NCBI GenBank assembly: GCA_030538155.1
Contig: JAUNUN010000014.1
Span: 1 to 60,585 of the forward strand
Origin: a bacterium
Lineage (GTDB): Bacteria; Desulfobacterota; Desulfobulbia; Desulfobulbales; Desulfobulbaceae
Direction of reading: 5' to 3'
DNA: 60,585 nucleotides
Part shown: positions 7,947 through 17,689 of the stretch, piece by piece
Layout: every line of letters begins with the position of its first letter
Position numbering within the stretch: the stretch's first letter is position 1
Notes under the pieces: model-generated
The model's database searches: none
What the model was told of the DNA's origin: nothing
Seen by the model: the letters and a program-made list of their open reading frames with translations, nothing else
Program-made: the position numbers and the translations under genes

Positions 7947-8600
7947 TCAACCGGCCCAGCCGTGTTCGCCGATGAGGTCAACAAAGCGCACCGGGGTAAT
8001 ATCGTGCACCAGCAACTCGCCCTCGATCAGTTCCACCACCTGCAGCATCTGCTCGTAGCGGTCGCCCACCGGGATAATCAAACGGCCCGGATCAGCCAGT
8101 TGTGCCAAGAGCGGCTCAGGCACCCTGGGTCCGGCAGCGGTTACAATGATGCGGTCAAAAGGGGCCTCGGCCGGCCAGCCCATGGTGCCGTCATCCAGGC
8201 GAGAGCAGATGTTGTGGCAGCGCAGGCGGTCAAAGATGCGGCGGGCCCGGTTCATCAGGAGTTCCACCCGTTCAACCGTGTAGACCCTGGCACAGAGCTG
8301 CGACAGCACCACCGCCTGATAGCCGGAGCCGGTGCCGATCTCCAGCACCTTTTCATGGCCTTCCAGGGCCAAGGCCTCGGTCATCAGGGCAACGATATAG
8401 GGTTGGGAAATGGTCTGGCCGCAACCGATAGGCAGGGGGAAATCACCGTAGGCCTGTTCCTGCAGGGCATCTTCCACAAAAATGTGGCGGGGCGTATGCT
8501 GCATGGCATCGAGCACACGCGCATCTTCGATGCCGCGGCTCAAGAGCTGCTCTTGAATCATCCGTTCCCGGTTGATGGTGAAGGAAGATAAAGACAGCAC
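7947..8600 (-). CDS. pcm: Protein-L-isoaspartate O-methyltransferase
   Basis: 217 residues. It methylates isoaspartyl residues in damaged proteins using S-adenosylmethionine. The Rossmann motif I is VLEIGTGSGYQAVVLSQL, and the family signature PLPIGCGQTISQPYIVALM and the later RIIVTAAGPRVPEPL are clear. The annotated first codon is GTG at 8600, eight bases from the stop of the upstream lipoprotein gene; an internal ATG (MIQEQLLSRGI) also matches the start of relatives. It forms a two-gene unit with the lipoprotein. Confidence 0.94.
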   Translation of the reverse strand: MLSLSSFTINRERMIQEQLLSRGIEDARVLDAMQHTPRHIFVEDALQEQAYGDFPLPIGCGQTISQPYIVALMTEALALEGHEKVLEIGTGSGYQAVVLSQLCARVYTVERVELLMNRARRIFDRLRCHNICSRLDDGTMGWPAEAPFDRIIVTAAGPRVPEPLLAQLADPGRLIIPVGDRYEQMLQVVELIEGELLVHDITPVRFVDLIGEHGWAG

Positions 8601-8605
8601 CTGTG

Positions 8606-8971
8606 TTAATCCCAGTTATAGTGCTTGACCCATTCGCGGTCTTTTTCGTTGAAATTACGGAAGATGACACTTTTCACTACCTCGTTCTGCACCGTGAGGA
8701 TGATCATCTCATAACCGCTTGGCCCCACCATCTTCCCCAAAACCGGCATCTTGCCCCAGAAGCTGATGGTGTCTTCCGAGTAGACATACTCCTTCACTCC
8801 GGGGGAAATTTCGCGCACGCCCTTGGGCTCGCCAAGATACTGGTGCACCTCGGTGAGCGTGGTTTGGTTTGGCTGGATAAGGGCGGCATCCGAGGCCAGG
8901 TGCCGTACCGGCTTGGAAGAGCAGCCCGCCAGCAGCAGCGTGGCCATAAGAATGAGGATGGAGCGCTTCAT
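8606..8971 (-). CDS. Small BamE/SmpA-like outer-membrane lipoprotein
   Basis: 121 residues from the ATG at 8971, chosen because MKRSILILMATLLLAGC is a textbook lipoprotein signal with the lipid-bearing Cys at residue 17; the frame opens 7 codons earlier. The mature part (TTLTEVHQYLGEPKGVREI) has the helix and GxP pattern of the SmpA/OmlA fold. Such proteins sit on the periplasmic side of the outer membrane. Similarity to BamE is weak and a role in outer-membrane assembly is only suggested. pcm follows at once. Confidence 0.7.
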   Translation of the reverse strand: MKRSILILMATLLLAGCSSKPVRHLASDAALIQPNQTTLTEVHQYLGEPKGVREISPGVKEYVYSEDTISFWGKMPVLGKMVGPSGYEMIILTVQNEVVKSVIFRNFNEKDREWVKHYNWD

Positions 8972-8998
8972 AGGTTCTCCAAAGGCATACAAAAAAGC

Positions 8999-9038
8999 AA
9001 AAAGGATGTGTTCCTATATCCCGGACACATCCTTTTTT
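8999..9038 (-). terminator. Terminator of htpG
   Basis: On the minus strand AAAAAAGGATGTGTCC pairs with GGAACACATCCTTTTT around a short loop, ending in a T run. It lies 52 bases after the htpG stop and before the lipoprotein gene. Confidence 0.85.
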
Positions 9039-9089
9039 CAAGGCTATAGTCGGTTTTGCGGCCGCAGCTACGGGGCTTGAGGCAGCGTT

Positions 9090-10973
9090 TTAGTTGCCCG
9101 CCGCCCTTTCCAGGATGCGGTAATTGCGCCGCACCATTTCCATGGAATCCACATCCAGTCCGGCCTGGATCTTGGCGTTATCATACATCTGCCAGGCAAG
9201 ATCTGCGGCAAAGTCCGCATCGCTCTGCCTGAGTGCCGCCAGTTTCTTGATAAGCGGGCTGGCCGCATTGATTTCCATGTCTTTCTTGCTGCCCATGCCG
9301 AAACCATCCTGACCCGAGGCCTTGAGCAGGCGCTCCATGGAGGAGGTCATATAGCCATCCACATTGACGATCATGGCTGGGCTGTCCACCAGGCGCGAAG
9401 AGGGTTTGACCGCATTGACCCGCTCACCGAGTACCTCCTTGATCCAGGCGCACAAGGGCTCGATTGCGTCCTGGGCCAAAGGCTCTTCTTGTGGAGCGGC
9501 ATCGGCTGCGGCGGAGTCTTCCGCCTGGGGCACGACTGCCTTGGAAAGATCCAGATCGGCCCGATCGGCAGAGACCAGTTTCTTGTCGCGATAGGAGCCC
9601 AGATGGTTCAAAACAAAATCATCGATCGGCTCCAGGGTGTAGAGGATTTCCACGCCCTTTTTCTTGAACATCTCCACATAGGGGCCGCTTTCCACGGCCG
9701 CGCGGCTGGGCCCGTTGATGTAGAAGATGCTGTCCTGGCCCTCGGCCATACGGTTGACATAGGTATCCAGAGACACCATTTCGTCTGCCTCGCCGGTGGA
9801 GGATTCAAAGCGGAGCAGCTTGCCCAGTTCTTCTCGGTGCTCAAAATCAGAGGTGATCGCCTCCTTGATGAAAATGCCGAAGGTGCGCCAGAACTCCTGA
9901 TACTTGGCCGGATCGTTATCCGCCTCTTCTCCAAAAAACTTGATGATGCGCTTGGTCAGAACCCGCCTGAGCTTGATCACCAGGGAGTTATCCTGCAGGG
10001 ACTGGCGGGAAATGTTCAGGGGCAAATCTTCCGAATCCACCACGCCCTTCAGGAAACGCAGCCATTCCGGCAGGATGTTTTCGCTGTGCTGATCAATGAG
10101 TACCTTCCGGCAGTAGAGGTTCACGCCCGGGTCCATGCGGCCCATGCCCAGCACTTCAAAATTCTCCTTGGGCACGTACAGCAGTGCCTGGATGGCTAGG
10201 GGCGCATCGGCGTTGAAGTGGAAGCGGTAGAGCGGCTCGTCTGCGGCATTGCCGATGAATTTGTAGAACTCGTTGTACTCTTCCTCGCTGATTTCATTCT
10301 TCGAGCGGGACCAAATGGCCTGCACGGTGTTCACCTTCTTACCCTCTACCTTGACCGGAAAGGGGACGAAGGTGGAATACTGCTGGATGATGCGCTCAAT
10401 GGTGAACTTGGAGGCATAGGTCTGGGCATCCTCCTTCAGCTCAATAATGATCTTGGTGCCCCGGTGCAGGCCCGGAGCAGGGCTGATGGTGTAGGTACCC
10501 GCACCGTCCGAGGCCCATTCATGGCCTTCCTCACCGCTGGCCGGGCGGCTCTGCACCCGCACCATCTTGGCGGCCATGAACACGGAGTAAAAGCCGACCC
10601 CGAACTGGCCGATCAGGTTGACATCCTTCTTGGCGGCCTCGGCCAGTTGCTCAAAGAACCGGCTGGAACCGGAATGGGCAATGGTGCCCAGGTTGGTCTC
10701 CAGTTCCTCCCTGCTCATGCCGATGCCCGTATCGGTGATAGTCAGGATGTGTTTTTTGTCATCGCAGTCGATGTTGATTTCAAGCGGCACATGTTCATCA
10801 AACTCCACCTTCTCCACCAGACTGTGATGGCGGAACTTCTCCAGGGCATCGGCGGCATTTGACACCAGCTCCCGCACAAAGATATCCCGCTCGGTGTAGA
10901 GCGAATTGATGACAATATCCAGGACCTTCCTGGTTTCCGCCTGAAAATGTTTGGTCTCAACTTCTGCGGTCAT
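9090..10973 (-). CDS. htpG: Chaperone protein HtpG (Hsp90)
   Basis: 627 residues. The N-terminal GHKL ATPase domain has the E/N nucleotide-binding region (RELVSNAADALEKF), DTGIGM (ITDTGIGMSREEL) and the lid GQFGVGFYSVFM. The middle domain has the conserved GVVDSEDLPLNISRQSLQ. The C-terminal dimerisation domain is present and the protein ends without an MEEVD tail, as expected for bacteria. It assists folding under stress in the cytoplasm. AAAGGAGTCGCGC gives a strong ribosome site. A 9-bp inverted repeat lies upstream at 11022-11062; I saw no CIRCE element or clear sigma-32 promoter. Confidence 0.98.
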   Translation of the reverse strand: MTAEVETKHFQAETRKVLDIVINSLYTERDIFVRELVSNAADALEKFRHHSLVEKVEFDEHVPLEINIDCDDKKHILTITDTGIGMSREELETNLGTIAHSGSSRFFEQLAEAAKKDVNLIGQFGVGFYSVFMAAKMVRVQSRPASGEEGHEWASDGAGTYTISPAPGLHRGTKIIIELKEDAQTYASKFTIERIIQQYSTFVPFPVKVEGKKVNTVQAIWSRSKNEISEEEYNEFYKFIGNAADEPLYRFHFNADAPLAIQALLYVPKENFEVLGMGRMDPGVNLYCRKVLIDQHSENILPEWLRFLKGVVDSEDLPLNISRQSLQDNSLVIKLRRVLTKRIIKFFGEEADNDPAKYQEFWRTFGIFIKEAITSDFEHREELGKLLRFESSTGEADEMVSLDTYVNRMAEGQDSIFYINGPSRAAVESGPYVEMFKKKGVEILYTLEPIDDFVLNHLGSYRDKKLVSADRADLDLSKAVVPQAEDSAAADAAPQEEPLAQDAIEPLCAWIKEVLGERVNAVKPSSRLVDSPAMIVNVDGYMTSSMERLLKASGQDGFGMGSKKDMEINAASPLIKKLAALRQSDADFAADLAWQMYDNAKIQAGLDVDSMEMVRRNYRILERAAGN

Positions 10974-11021
10974 GCGCGACTCCTTTTATTCCTTTATTCG
11001 TATGCAGTATCTCTCAATAAA

Positions 11022-11062
11022 CATGCCGGAGGCCCGTTGTGCAGCGGCGGCGTTCCGGCATG
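11022..11062. promoter_or_regulatory. Inverted repeat between htpG and the protoporphyrinogen oxidase gene
   Basis: CATGCCGGA (11022-11030) and TCCGGCATG (11054-11062) form perfect 9-bp arms around 23 bases. It lies in the only shared regulatory space of the two divergent genes, 49-89 bases upstream of htpG. It could be an operator or an RNA hairpin in either leader; function unknown. Confidence 0.45.
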
Positions 11063-11158
11063 ATGATCCTTCCATTTATCGAGGCAAAATGGTAAACATA
11101 CTTGTATTTATGTCAAGAAAGGGCCTGCCTGCGGGCAGGTATATCAATATCACTGTTT

Positions 11159-12595
11159 ATGAATACACAAGAAACTGATACCTGCATTGTCGGGGCCGGC
11201 ATCAGCGGCCTGGCCTTGGCCACCTTCCTGCGCCGAGAGCAGCCGCAGCGCACTCTTCTTGTGCTTGAAAAGGGCGCTCGGCCGGGCGGGGCTATCCGCA
11301 GCTATCAGAACGAGGGCTATCTGGCGGAGTGGGGGCCGCATGGTTTTCTCGACAACCGGGCCGAAAGTCGGGAACTGATTGCCCTAGCCGGTCTTGAGCA
11401 CGACACGGTTACTGCACCCTTGAGCCGTTTTGTCCGCTATCTGTGCCTGAACGGCCGCCTGGCCCTGGTGCCGCAGACCCCGCCGCGCATCCTCATGGCC
11501 CCGCTGATGAGCTGGTCCAACAAATTCCGCCTGGTTGCGGGTGATCTGCGGCGTCCCTACATTGCAGGCGAGCCCACAGTGGCCCAATGGGTGAAAGAGC
11601 GTTTCGGCCCGGCCCTGCTCCCCTTTGCCGATGCGGTCTATACCGGTACCTATGCCGGTGATATTGAACGTTTGCGCATTGATGGAGTCATGCCTGGTCT
11701 GCGCGCCCTTGAACAGGAACACGGTTCGGTGCTGCGCGCCCTCTTCGCCCGCATGCGCGAACGCAAACGCGCCCGCAAAGGAAAGCCGCAGAACGGGGCT
11801 GCGGCAAAACCGGGCCTGCCGGCCATGACCAGCTTTACTGAGGGCATGGAACAGTTTCCCCTGGCCCTGGCAAGGTCCCTGCAAGATGTCGGGCAACTGC
11901 TGCTGAACACTCCTCTGCACTCCATCAAGCAGGAACAGGGCGGCTGGCTCCTCAACACGGCGCAGGGCGCTTACCGCTGCAGGGAGCTGGTTCTGGCCCT
12001 GCCTTTGAATGCATCTTTGAAGCTGTTGGAAAAATCTCAACTCACACCGACGGCCCCGGCAGCACCGGCTCAGTCGCTGCCCGAGGCGCGCATCTTCAGC
12101 GTGCTGCTGGGCTTTGGCCCCGAGGCACAGATCCCCTTCGGTTTTGGCTATCTGGCCCCGGAACAGGAAAAGCGCTTTGCCCTGGGCGCGCTTTTTTCCA
12201 CCCACATGTTTCCGGGTCGTGCGCCTGAGGGCGGCCAGCTTCTGGAAATACTGATAGGCGGGCGGCGGCATCCGGAGCGACTTGAACTCTCGGATAACGA
12301 GATGATCGAGCGGGCCTATGCCGATATCCGCCAACTGATGCCGCTGCCCGAACCACCACGCTTCTCCGCAGTGCTGCGCCCGGAGGCGGGCATTCCCCAA
12401 CCGGAGGACGACTACCTTGGACTTCTGGCCTGGCGGCAAGAGCTGCAACAACAGAAGCCCAACCTGCATGTACTGGGTTTTGGCTGGAACGGTATCGGCT
12501 TAAATGAAATGGTGCGAGAGGCAAAACTCCTGGCCCTTGCCCTGACCTCGCGGCCCATGGTTTCGGCCACTGAAGTAAAGAGGATTTACATGTAG
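11159..12595 (+). CDS. hemY: Protoporphyrinogen oxidase (HemY/HemG flavoprotein type)
   Basis: 478 residues from the ATG at 11159, chosen because the FAD Rossmann motif (CIVGAGISGLALATFLRRE) then falls at the normal position; the frame opens 19 codons earlier without merit. Family features are LEKGARPGGAIRS, GPHGFLD and a C-terminal FAD-binding segment (NLHVLGFGWNGIGLNEMV). It oxidises protoporphyrinogen IX to protoporphyrin IX, the penultimate step of haem synthesis. No ribosome site is obvious; a small hairpin (CCTGCCTGCGGGCAGG) lies in the leader. A related FAD-dependent amine oxidase is less likely. Confidence 0.85.
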   Translation: MNTQETDTCIVGAGISGLALATFLRREQPQRTLLVLEKGARPGGAIRSYQNEGYLAEWGPHGFLDNRAESRELIALAGLEHDTVTAPLSRFVRYLCLNGRLALVPQTPPRILMAPLMSWSNKFRLVAGDLRRPYIAGEPTVAQWVKERFGPALLPFADAVYTGTYAGDIERLRIDGVMPGLRALEQEHGSVLRALFARMRERKRARKGKPQNGAAAKPGLPAMTSFTEGMEQFPLALARSLQDVGQLLLNTPLHSIKQEQGGWLLNTAQGAYRCRELVLALPLNASLKLLEKSQLTPTAPAAPAQSLPEARIFSVLLGFGPEAQIPFGFGYLAPEQEKRFALGALFSTHMFPGRAPEGGQLLEILIGGRRHPERLELSDNEMIERAYADIRQLMPLPEPPRFSAVLRPEAGIPQPEDDYLGLLAWRQELQQQKPNLHVLGFGWNGIGLNEMVREAKLLALALTSRPMVSATEVKRIYM

Positions 12596-12769
12596 GTTTT
12601 TTTCCACTCATAGGGCGCTTGGAGAGCGGCTTCCGCTCAACCCGCCTCTTGCCCGCCCTTTGTATTGTAATTTTGCAATTTGCAGCTGTATTTTGAAACT
12701 GGAAAAACCAGCCCATATACTCAAACAAAATCAACTATCAAAACCAAAACATCCCAAGGGAGATTGGCA

Positions 12770-13450
12770 ATGTACATAGGCAGCATCATGCGCACCGACT
12801 TGATTACGGTTTCTCCCAAAACTTCCCTGGTGGAAGCCAAGGAGCTGCTGGACCAGAACCATATCAACCATTTACTGGTGGTGAAGAACGAAAAGCTGGT
12901 AGGGGTGGTTTCCGACCGCGATCTCAAACAGAACTGGGCCTCGCCCGCCACCACCTTGAGCGCGCACGAACTGGCCTACCTGCTGCAGAAGCTGACCGTG
13001 GGCATGATCATGGTAAAAACCGTGGTTACAGCCACGCCGGACACCACCATTGAGCGGGCCGCCTACATCATGCAAATAAACGATATCAGCTCCCTGCCGA
13101 TTACCGTGAACGGCGCGCTGGTGGGTATCGTCACCAGTACCGATGTCATGGGTGTCTTGCTGGATGCCATCGGCATGAGCGATGAAAGCTCACGTCTGAG
13201 TGTCTTCATTGACGATCAGGTCGGCCGCCTTGCCCAGGTGACCGCTGCTCTCAGTGAGATGCAGATCAATATCCAGAGCTTCTTCTGCTATCCGGTTCCG
13301 GGTTATACCGGCGTTGTGCAGGTAGTCATGCGGGTGGAAAAAACAAACGGTGAGCGGGCCAAGGAAGCCCTGGAAGACAAGGGTTTCAAGGTGATGACCA
13401 AGTACCACCAGGATCTAGCCCCCTTCTTACCCGCCACTGCACAGCCTTAA
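12770..13450 (+). CDS. CBS-domain pair plus ACT-domain regulatory protein
   Basis: 226 residues from the ATG at 12770, preceded by AAGGGAGATTGGCA. Two CBS motifs cover about residues 1-140 (IMRTDLITVSPKTSLVEA and VGMIMVKTVVTATPDTTIE), ending in the typical LVGIVTSTDVMGVLL. An ACT-like domain follows (FIDDQVGRLAQVTAALSEM). CBS pairs bind adenosyl nucleotides and ACT domains usually bind amino acids, so it is probably a ligand-sensing regulator related to AcuB-like proteins. No catalytic domain is present and the target is unknown. Confidence 0.88.
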   Translation: MYIGSIMRTDLITVSPKTSLVEAKELLDQNHINHLLVVKNEKLVGVVSDRDLKQNWASPATTLSAHELAYLLQKLTVGMIMVKTVVTATPDTTIERAAYIMQINDISSLPITVNGALVGIVTSTDVMGVLLDAIGMSDESSRLSVFIDDQVGRLAQVTAALSEMQINIQSFFCYPVPGYTGVVQVVMRVEKTNGERAKEALEDKGFKVMTKYHQDLAPFLPATAQP

Positions 13451-13465
13451 ATCTTCATCGCCTTG

Positions 13466-13502
13466 GCACCTATTGCAGAGGCAAAATACCTGCAATGGGT
13501 GC
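13466..13502. terminator. Terminator between the converging CBS-ACT gene and ftsH
   Basis: GCACCTATTGCA (13466-13477) pairs with TGCAATGGGTGC (13491-13502), 12 bp with one T-G pair. A T-rich stretch (CTTTCTTTT) follows on the plus strand, so it best serves the CBS-ACT gene. Confidence 0.6.
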
Positions 13503-13525
13503 AGGCGCTTTCTTTTCACCCGCCA

Positions 13526-15379
13526 TCAGGTCGGCGAAAGTTCCGTCTCAGGCCTTTGCACGTCGTCCCCAACCCGGTGCAAATCTCTGGTGAGTTCAAC
13601 CAGCTCTCCCTCCAGCAGGGTCTCCTTTTCCAGAAGCAGTTGGGCGCAGCGTTCCAGTTGCCCGCGGTTACGCTCCACAATCCTGTAGCTCAGGGCAAAG
13701 CTGTCGTCAATAATACGCCGCACCGAAGCGTCGATACGGCGGGCGGTGTTGTCGCTGGCGTTACAGCCATGTGGGCCGGGGCCCTGCTGCTGAGGCAGAA
13801 AGGGGTGTTGCCTTTCTTCGTAAACCACAAAGCCGATATCATCGTCCATGCCGTAGCGGGTAACCATGTTGCGGGCAATGTCGGTGGCTCGGGCAATATC
13901 GTCGGCAGCACCGGTGGAAAGATGGTTGAAAATGAGTTTTTCCGCTGCCCGCCCTCCGAGCAGAACCGCGATTTTATACTCCAGCTCCTCCTTGGTCATG
14001 AGAAAACGGTCTTCGGTGGGTCGTTGCATGGTATACCCCAAGGCACCGATGCCACGCGGGATGATGGATATTTTATAGACCGGATCACTGCCGGGTAGAG
14101 CCAGGGCGGTGAGGGCATGGCCCACCTCGTGGTAGGCAACGATACGGCGCTCCTTGGGGTTGAGGAGGCGGTTTTTCTTTTCAAGCCCGGCAACTATGCG
14201 CTCGATTGCCTGGGTAAAATCCTCCATGGCTACCTTGTCTGCTTTGCGGCGGGTGGCAAGCAGGGCTGCCTCGTTGACCAGGTTGGCCAGGTCCGCACCG
14301 GAAAACCCAGTGGTCAGATCGGCCACCTGCTCCGCATTGACATCATCATCCAAGAGCACCTTTTTCATGTGCACCTGCAAAATGGCTATTCGTCCGGTCT
14401 TGTCGGGCCTGTCCACCAGAACCTGGCGGTCAAAGCGGCCGGCGCGCAGCAGGGCCGGATCGAGCACCTCGGGCCGATTGGTGGCAGCCAGCAAAACTAC
14501 GCCCACGGTCGGATCAAAGCCATCCAGTTCTACCAGAAGCTGGTTCAGGGTCTGCTCGCGCTCATCATTGCCGCCAAAGCCGGCTGCAGTACGGGCGCGG
14601 CCAAGGGCATCCAACTCATCAATAAAAATAATGGCCGGAGCTGATTTGCGCGCCTGCTCAAACAAATCCCGTACCCGGGCAGCGCCCACACCAACAAACA
14701 TCTCCACAAACTCGGAACCACTGATGGAGAAAAAGGGCACCTCGGCCTCACCGGCAACAGCGCGGGCGAGCAAGGTTTTGCCCGTACCCGGAGGCCCAAC
14801 CAGCAGGATCCCCTTGGGCATGCGCGCGCCCAGTTTGCCGTACTCCTCGGGCGCCTTCAGAAAATCAACAATCTCCTGCAATTCCTCCTTGCTTTCATCC
14901 ACACCGGCCACATCTTCAAAGCTCACGCCGGTTTGCTGCTCCACGTAGACCTTTGCCTTGGACTTGCCGATATTCATGAATCCGCCGCCCATGCCCTGCT
15001 TGCCGGCGAATTTGCGGAAAATGAGCATCCAGATGCCAAAAAAGATCAGCGCCGGCACCACCCAGGAGAGCAGGGTGGAGAAGAACTTGCTCTCATAGAC
15101 CTGGGTAAAGGGGATGTTATACCGGCCAAGCTGCTCGGCCAAGCGCGGGTCAACCCGGTTGGCCACCACCACCTGCTTGGTGCCGTCGACACCGTCTTTC
15201 AGGGTGCCGGTAATATAGTTATCGTAGATCTTCAGTTCGGTAATTTGGCCCTCTTTGAGCATGGTTTCAAGCCGGCTGTAGGGCACCGCCTCCACGGTCT
15301 GGCTCTGCTGCCAGAATTCGTGCACTATGAGGATGCCGAATATGGCAAAGATGGCAAAATATAGGTTCTGCTTGTTCAT
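13526..15379 (-). CDS. ftsH: ATP-dependent zinc metalloprotease FtsH
   Basis: 617 residues from the ATG at 15379, which follows AAAGGAAACTCTG; the frame is open 30 codons further without a site. Two membrane segments flank a small periplasmic part ([38 protein letters not shown]). The AAA+ domain has Walker A GPPGTGKT, Walker [12 protein letters not shown] and the SRH ([19 protein letters not shown]). The zinc site is HEVGH, where most relatives have HEAGH. It degrades membrane and regulatory proteins. Confidence 0.97.
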   Translation of the reverse strand: MNKQNLYFAIFAIFGILIVHEFWQQSQTVEAVPYSRLETMLKEGQITELKIYDNYITGTLKDGVDGTKQVVVANRVDPRLAEQLGRYNIPFTQVYESKFFSTLLSWVVPALIFFGIWMLIFRKFAGKQGMGGGFMNIGKSKAKVYVEQQTGVSFEDVAGVDESKEELQEIVDFLKAPEEYGKLGARMPKGILLVGPPGTGKTLLARAVAGEAEVPFFSISGSEFVEMFVGVGAARVRDLFEQARKSAPAIIFIDELDALGRARTAAGFGGNDEREQTLNQLLVELDGFDPTVGVVLLAATNRPEVLDPALLRAGRFDRQVLVDRPDKTGRIAILQVHMKKVLLDDDVNAEQVADLTTGFSGADLANLVNEAALLATRRKADKVAMEDFTQAIERIVAGLEKKNRLLNPKERRIVAYHEVGHALTALALPGSDPVYKISIIPRGIGALGYTMQRPTEDRFLMTKEELEYKIAVLLGGRAAEKLIFNHLSTGAADDIARATDIARNMVTRYGMDDDIGFVVYEERQHPFLPQQQGPGPHGCNASDNTARRIDASVRRIIDDSFALSYRIVERNRGQLERCAQLLLEKETLLEGELVELTRDLHRVGDDVQRPETELSPT

Positions 15380-15590
15380 CAGAGTTTCCTTTTCTGGAGT
15401 AATTGCCGGGCTGGTCAATGGCAGTAGGGCTGCTCCACAAGGTATAGAAAGGCGGTACCTTAGAACCATTCCTGGCGGAACACAGCCCTGCTACCAACAG
15501 CGTTACTATGGTTATGCTGCTGCCGACAGTCAATTATCCTGATGACAGCACAAGACGAGAAAGCAGGGGATGGAGGTGGCAGAGATTTTC

Positions 15591-16118
15591 TCAGTCCAAC
15601 TGTTTGTTAATGTGTAAAAGGGCCGAAGCCTTGATCAGACCAACCAGACGCGACTGCCTGCTGCAGGGGTCTTCCAGAAAAATATGCTGAAAGGAGGGCA
15701 GGTGTTCCAGCACCAGTTGCTGCGCCTCTTTTTCATTGTGGAGGGGATCTTTTTTCAGATCAAGGGGTATGCGCGCTGCCGGGCGCACCCGCATGACGCC
15801 ATCCTGGCCCTGAAACACCAGAATCAGCAGGCAGTGCGAAGGTGGCGCAGACTTTGATGGCGTCTCTTCGGCCGGTTTCGTGTTTGCGCGGCTCGCATAT
15901 TCGTGGATGAGCGCGCCCAGTGCAGTATCCGGGCCAGGAAAAAGCCGGCCCTGGCCAAAGACGCTGGTCAGAACCGCCTCCAGCTCAGGGGTAGCGATTG
16001 CCGCCATATGCTTTCCGGCAAAGGCGAAAACTTCCTCCTCTGCAGCCAAGAGCGCGCTTTGGGCCTCGCCGATGATATAGATATACGCACACCGGCTCTT
16101 TGCAGCAGTTTTCTCCAT
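15591..16118 (-). CDS. Hypothetical protein upstream of ftsH
   Basis: 175 residues, not recognised. No signal peptide or membrane segment. There is an Ala-rich N-terminal half (AYIYIIGEAQSALLAAEEEV) and a disordered Pro/Ser/Lys segment near residue 85. The C-terminal part, with DLKKDPLHNEKEAQQLVLEH and CSRQSRLVGLIKASALLHI, looks structured. It reads in the direction of ftsH but is separated from it by 211 bases, in which I see no clear feature. No function is proposed. Confidence 0.6.
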   Translation of the reverse strand: MEKTAAKSRCAYIYIIGEAQSALLAAEEEVFAFAGKHMAAIATPELEAVLTSVFGQGRLFPGPDTALGALIHEYASRANTKPAEETPSKSAPPSHCLLILVFQGQDGVMRVRPAARIPLDLKKDPLHNEKEAQQLVLEHLPSFQHIFLEDPCSRQSRLVGLIKASALLHINKQLD

Positions 16119-16275
16119 TTCAGACCCTGTCTTGTTGTATTGAGGGTTTTATTCTTCGTTTTCCGGCTTTCTTTTTCAACCTTAACGGTCTGTTTGGCCG
16201 GGCGGCATTGACAAGGCACGGCCAAAATGCGCATTATGTAGAGGAAATTCTCCCCTTTTTGCAAGGAGCTACCTC

Positions 16276-16803
16276 ATGGTTCCCTTTCCGCTCACAACCA
16301 GCCGGTCTTTGGGAAGATTCCTCCTCTTTTTTGCCCTGCTCTCTCTTCTTTTCAGCAGTTGCGCCAGGCCGCAGTACCCTGCCGGAGAATGGATGAGCAA
16401 TATGAAGGTGACCGACGCCTTTGAACAGGCCCAGGTTTTCCGTGACCACACCTACTACTATGTGGGTTCCATTGCCAAACCGGACGGCGTTATTGCCATC
16501 GATAATCGCTACCGTCTGCGCGACAACAATGTCTGGGCGCGAGTAGAGGTGGATGAATCCACCCTGCGGGAATGGCGGCACTGGTGGCGGGCCGATACCT
16601 TCCATCACTGCCGCTATCTGGGTGGTGTCATCCTCACGCCTGATGGACGCCAGGCCGGTTACTGGTACTCGCCCTTTCGCAGCAATATCGTGCAGATGCC
16701 TGCTGAAGGGGTGCTCCTTATCTACCGGCCGCGCTCGGCCGGCGGCGCAACCGACTGCGAGGGCGGCAACCGTGACGGCATGGAGTTTTTCTGGCTGAAT
16801 TAG
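16276..16803 (+). CDS. Putative lipoprotein of unknown function
   Basis: 175 residues with a good ribosome site (GCAAGGAGCTACCTC before ATG). A signal of about 28 residues (LGRFLLFFALLSLLFSSC) ends in a plausible lipoprotein Cys. The mature part is rich in Trp, Tyr and Arg (EWRHWWRADTFHHCRYLGG) and seems a compact beta-rich domain. No family recognised. It lies between a divergent hypothetical gene and the convergent panB, so it is probably transcribed alone. Confidence 0.7.
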   Translation: MVPFPLTTSRSLGRFLLFFALLSLLFSSCARPQYPAGEWMSNMKVTDAFEQAQVFRDHTYYYVGSIAKPDGVIAIDNRYRLRDNNVWARVEVDESTLREWRHWWRADTFHHCRYLGGVILTPDGRQAGYWYSPFRSNIVQMPAEGVLLIYRPRSAGGATDCEGGNRDGMEFFWLN

Positions 16804-16811
16804 GATGCTCT

Positions 16812-17663
16812 TTACTCGCCCAATGCCTTTAGCAGTTGTACCAGTTCCTCTTCCTTCATGGCAAAGCTGTGCTCATCCGCAGGAAAGCGGCGCTCTTCCA
16901 CTTCGTTTTTGTAGACTGTGAGCGCTTCCAGGCTTAACCGGCTGAGCTTGGCATACTGTTTGACAAACTTGGGCGTAAAACGGTCGTACAGGCCTAAGAG
17001 GTCGTGCATGACCAAGACCTGGCCATCGCACTGGGAGCCCGCACCGATGCCGATGGTGGGAATGGAGAGTTTCTTGGTGATATGGGCCGCAAGAGGCGCG
17101 GGGATAGCCTCCAGGACCACGGAAAAACAACCCGCCTCTTCCATGGCCAGGGCATCGTCGTAAAGTTTTTTCGCGGCCCGGGCATCCCGGCCCTGCACCT
17201 TGAAGCCGCCTAAACTGGTGGCTGTTTGCGGGGTTAGGCCGACATGACCCTGTACCGGAATGCCTGCAGTGACAATGGCCGCAGCCACCTTGGCCATTTC
17301 GGTGCCGCCCTCCAGTTTGACTGCATCGGCCCCGCCCTCTTTCACCAGGCGGGTCGCATTGCTGATCGCTTCCCGGTGGGAGGCATTGTAGGAACCAAAG
17401 GGCATGTCTGTGATAATCAAGGCCCGCTCCACCCCCCGCGCCACCGCCTTGCTGTGGTGCAGCATCTCCTCCATGGTGACCGTTACTGTGCCGTTGTAGC
17501 CCAAAACCACCATGCCCAGGCTGTCGCCAACCAGAATGATATCAATGCCGGCCTGATCAACCAGCCGCGCCCAGGGATAATCGTAGGCGGTCAGCGAACT
17601 GATGGGGGGGCCTTGCTGCTTTCTCCGGGTGATATCTGGAATGGTGATTTTTTTTACCTGCAT
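16812..17663 (-). CDS. panB: 3-methyl-2-oxobutanoate hydroxymethyltransferase
   Basis: 283 residues from the ATG at 17663, which follows CAAGGAGACAATC. PanB transfers a hydroxymethyl group from 5,10-methylene-THF to 2-oxoisovalerate to give ketopantoate, the first step of pantothenate synthesis. Family features are ISSLTAYDYPWARLVDQAG, the Mg site DIILVGDSLGMVVLG, and KLEGGTEMA; GIGAGSQCDGQVLVMHD is typical. It follows panE by 26 bases on the same strand, so consecutive pathway enzymes share an operon. Confidence 0.97.
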   Translation of the reverse strand: MQVKKITIPDITRRKQQGPPISSLTAYDYPWARLVDQAGIDIILVGDSLGMVVLGYNGTVTVTMEEMLHHSKAVARGVERALIITDMPFGSYNASHREAISNATRLVKEGGADAVKLEGGTEMAKVAAAIVTAGIPVQGHVGLTPQTATSLGGFKVQGRDARAAKKLYDDALAMEEAGCFSVVLEAIPAPLAAHITKKLSIPTIGIGAGSQCDGQVLVMHDLLGLYDRFTPKFVKQYAKLSRLSLEALTVYKNEVEERRFPADEHSFAMKEEELVQLLKALGE

Positions 17664-17689
17664 GATTGTCTCCTTGTGGGCTATGCAGT

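Noticed and set aside
11384..12469. 361-codon minus-strand open frame
   Set aside because: Antisense to the protoporphyrinogen oxidase gene, with His/Gln-rich nonsense composition.
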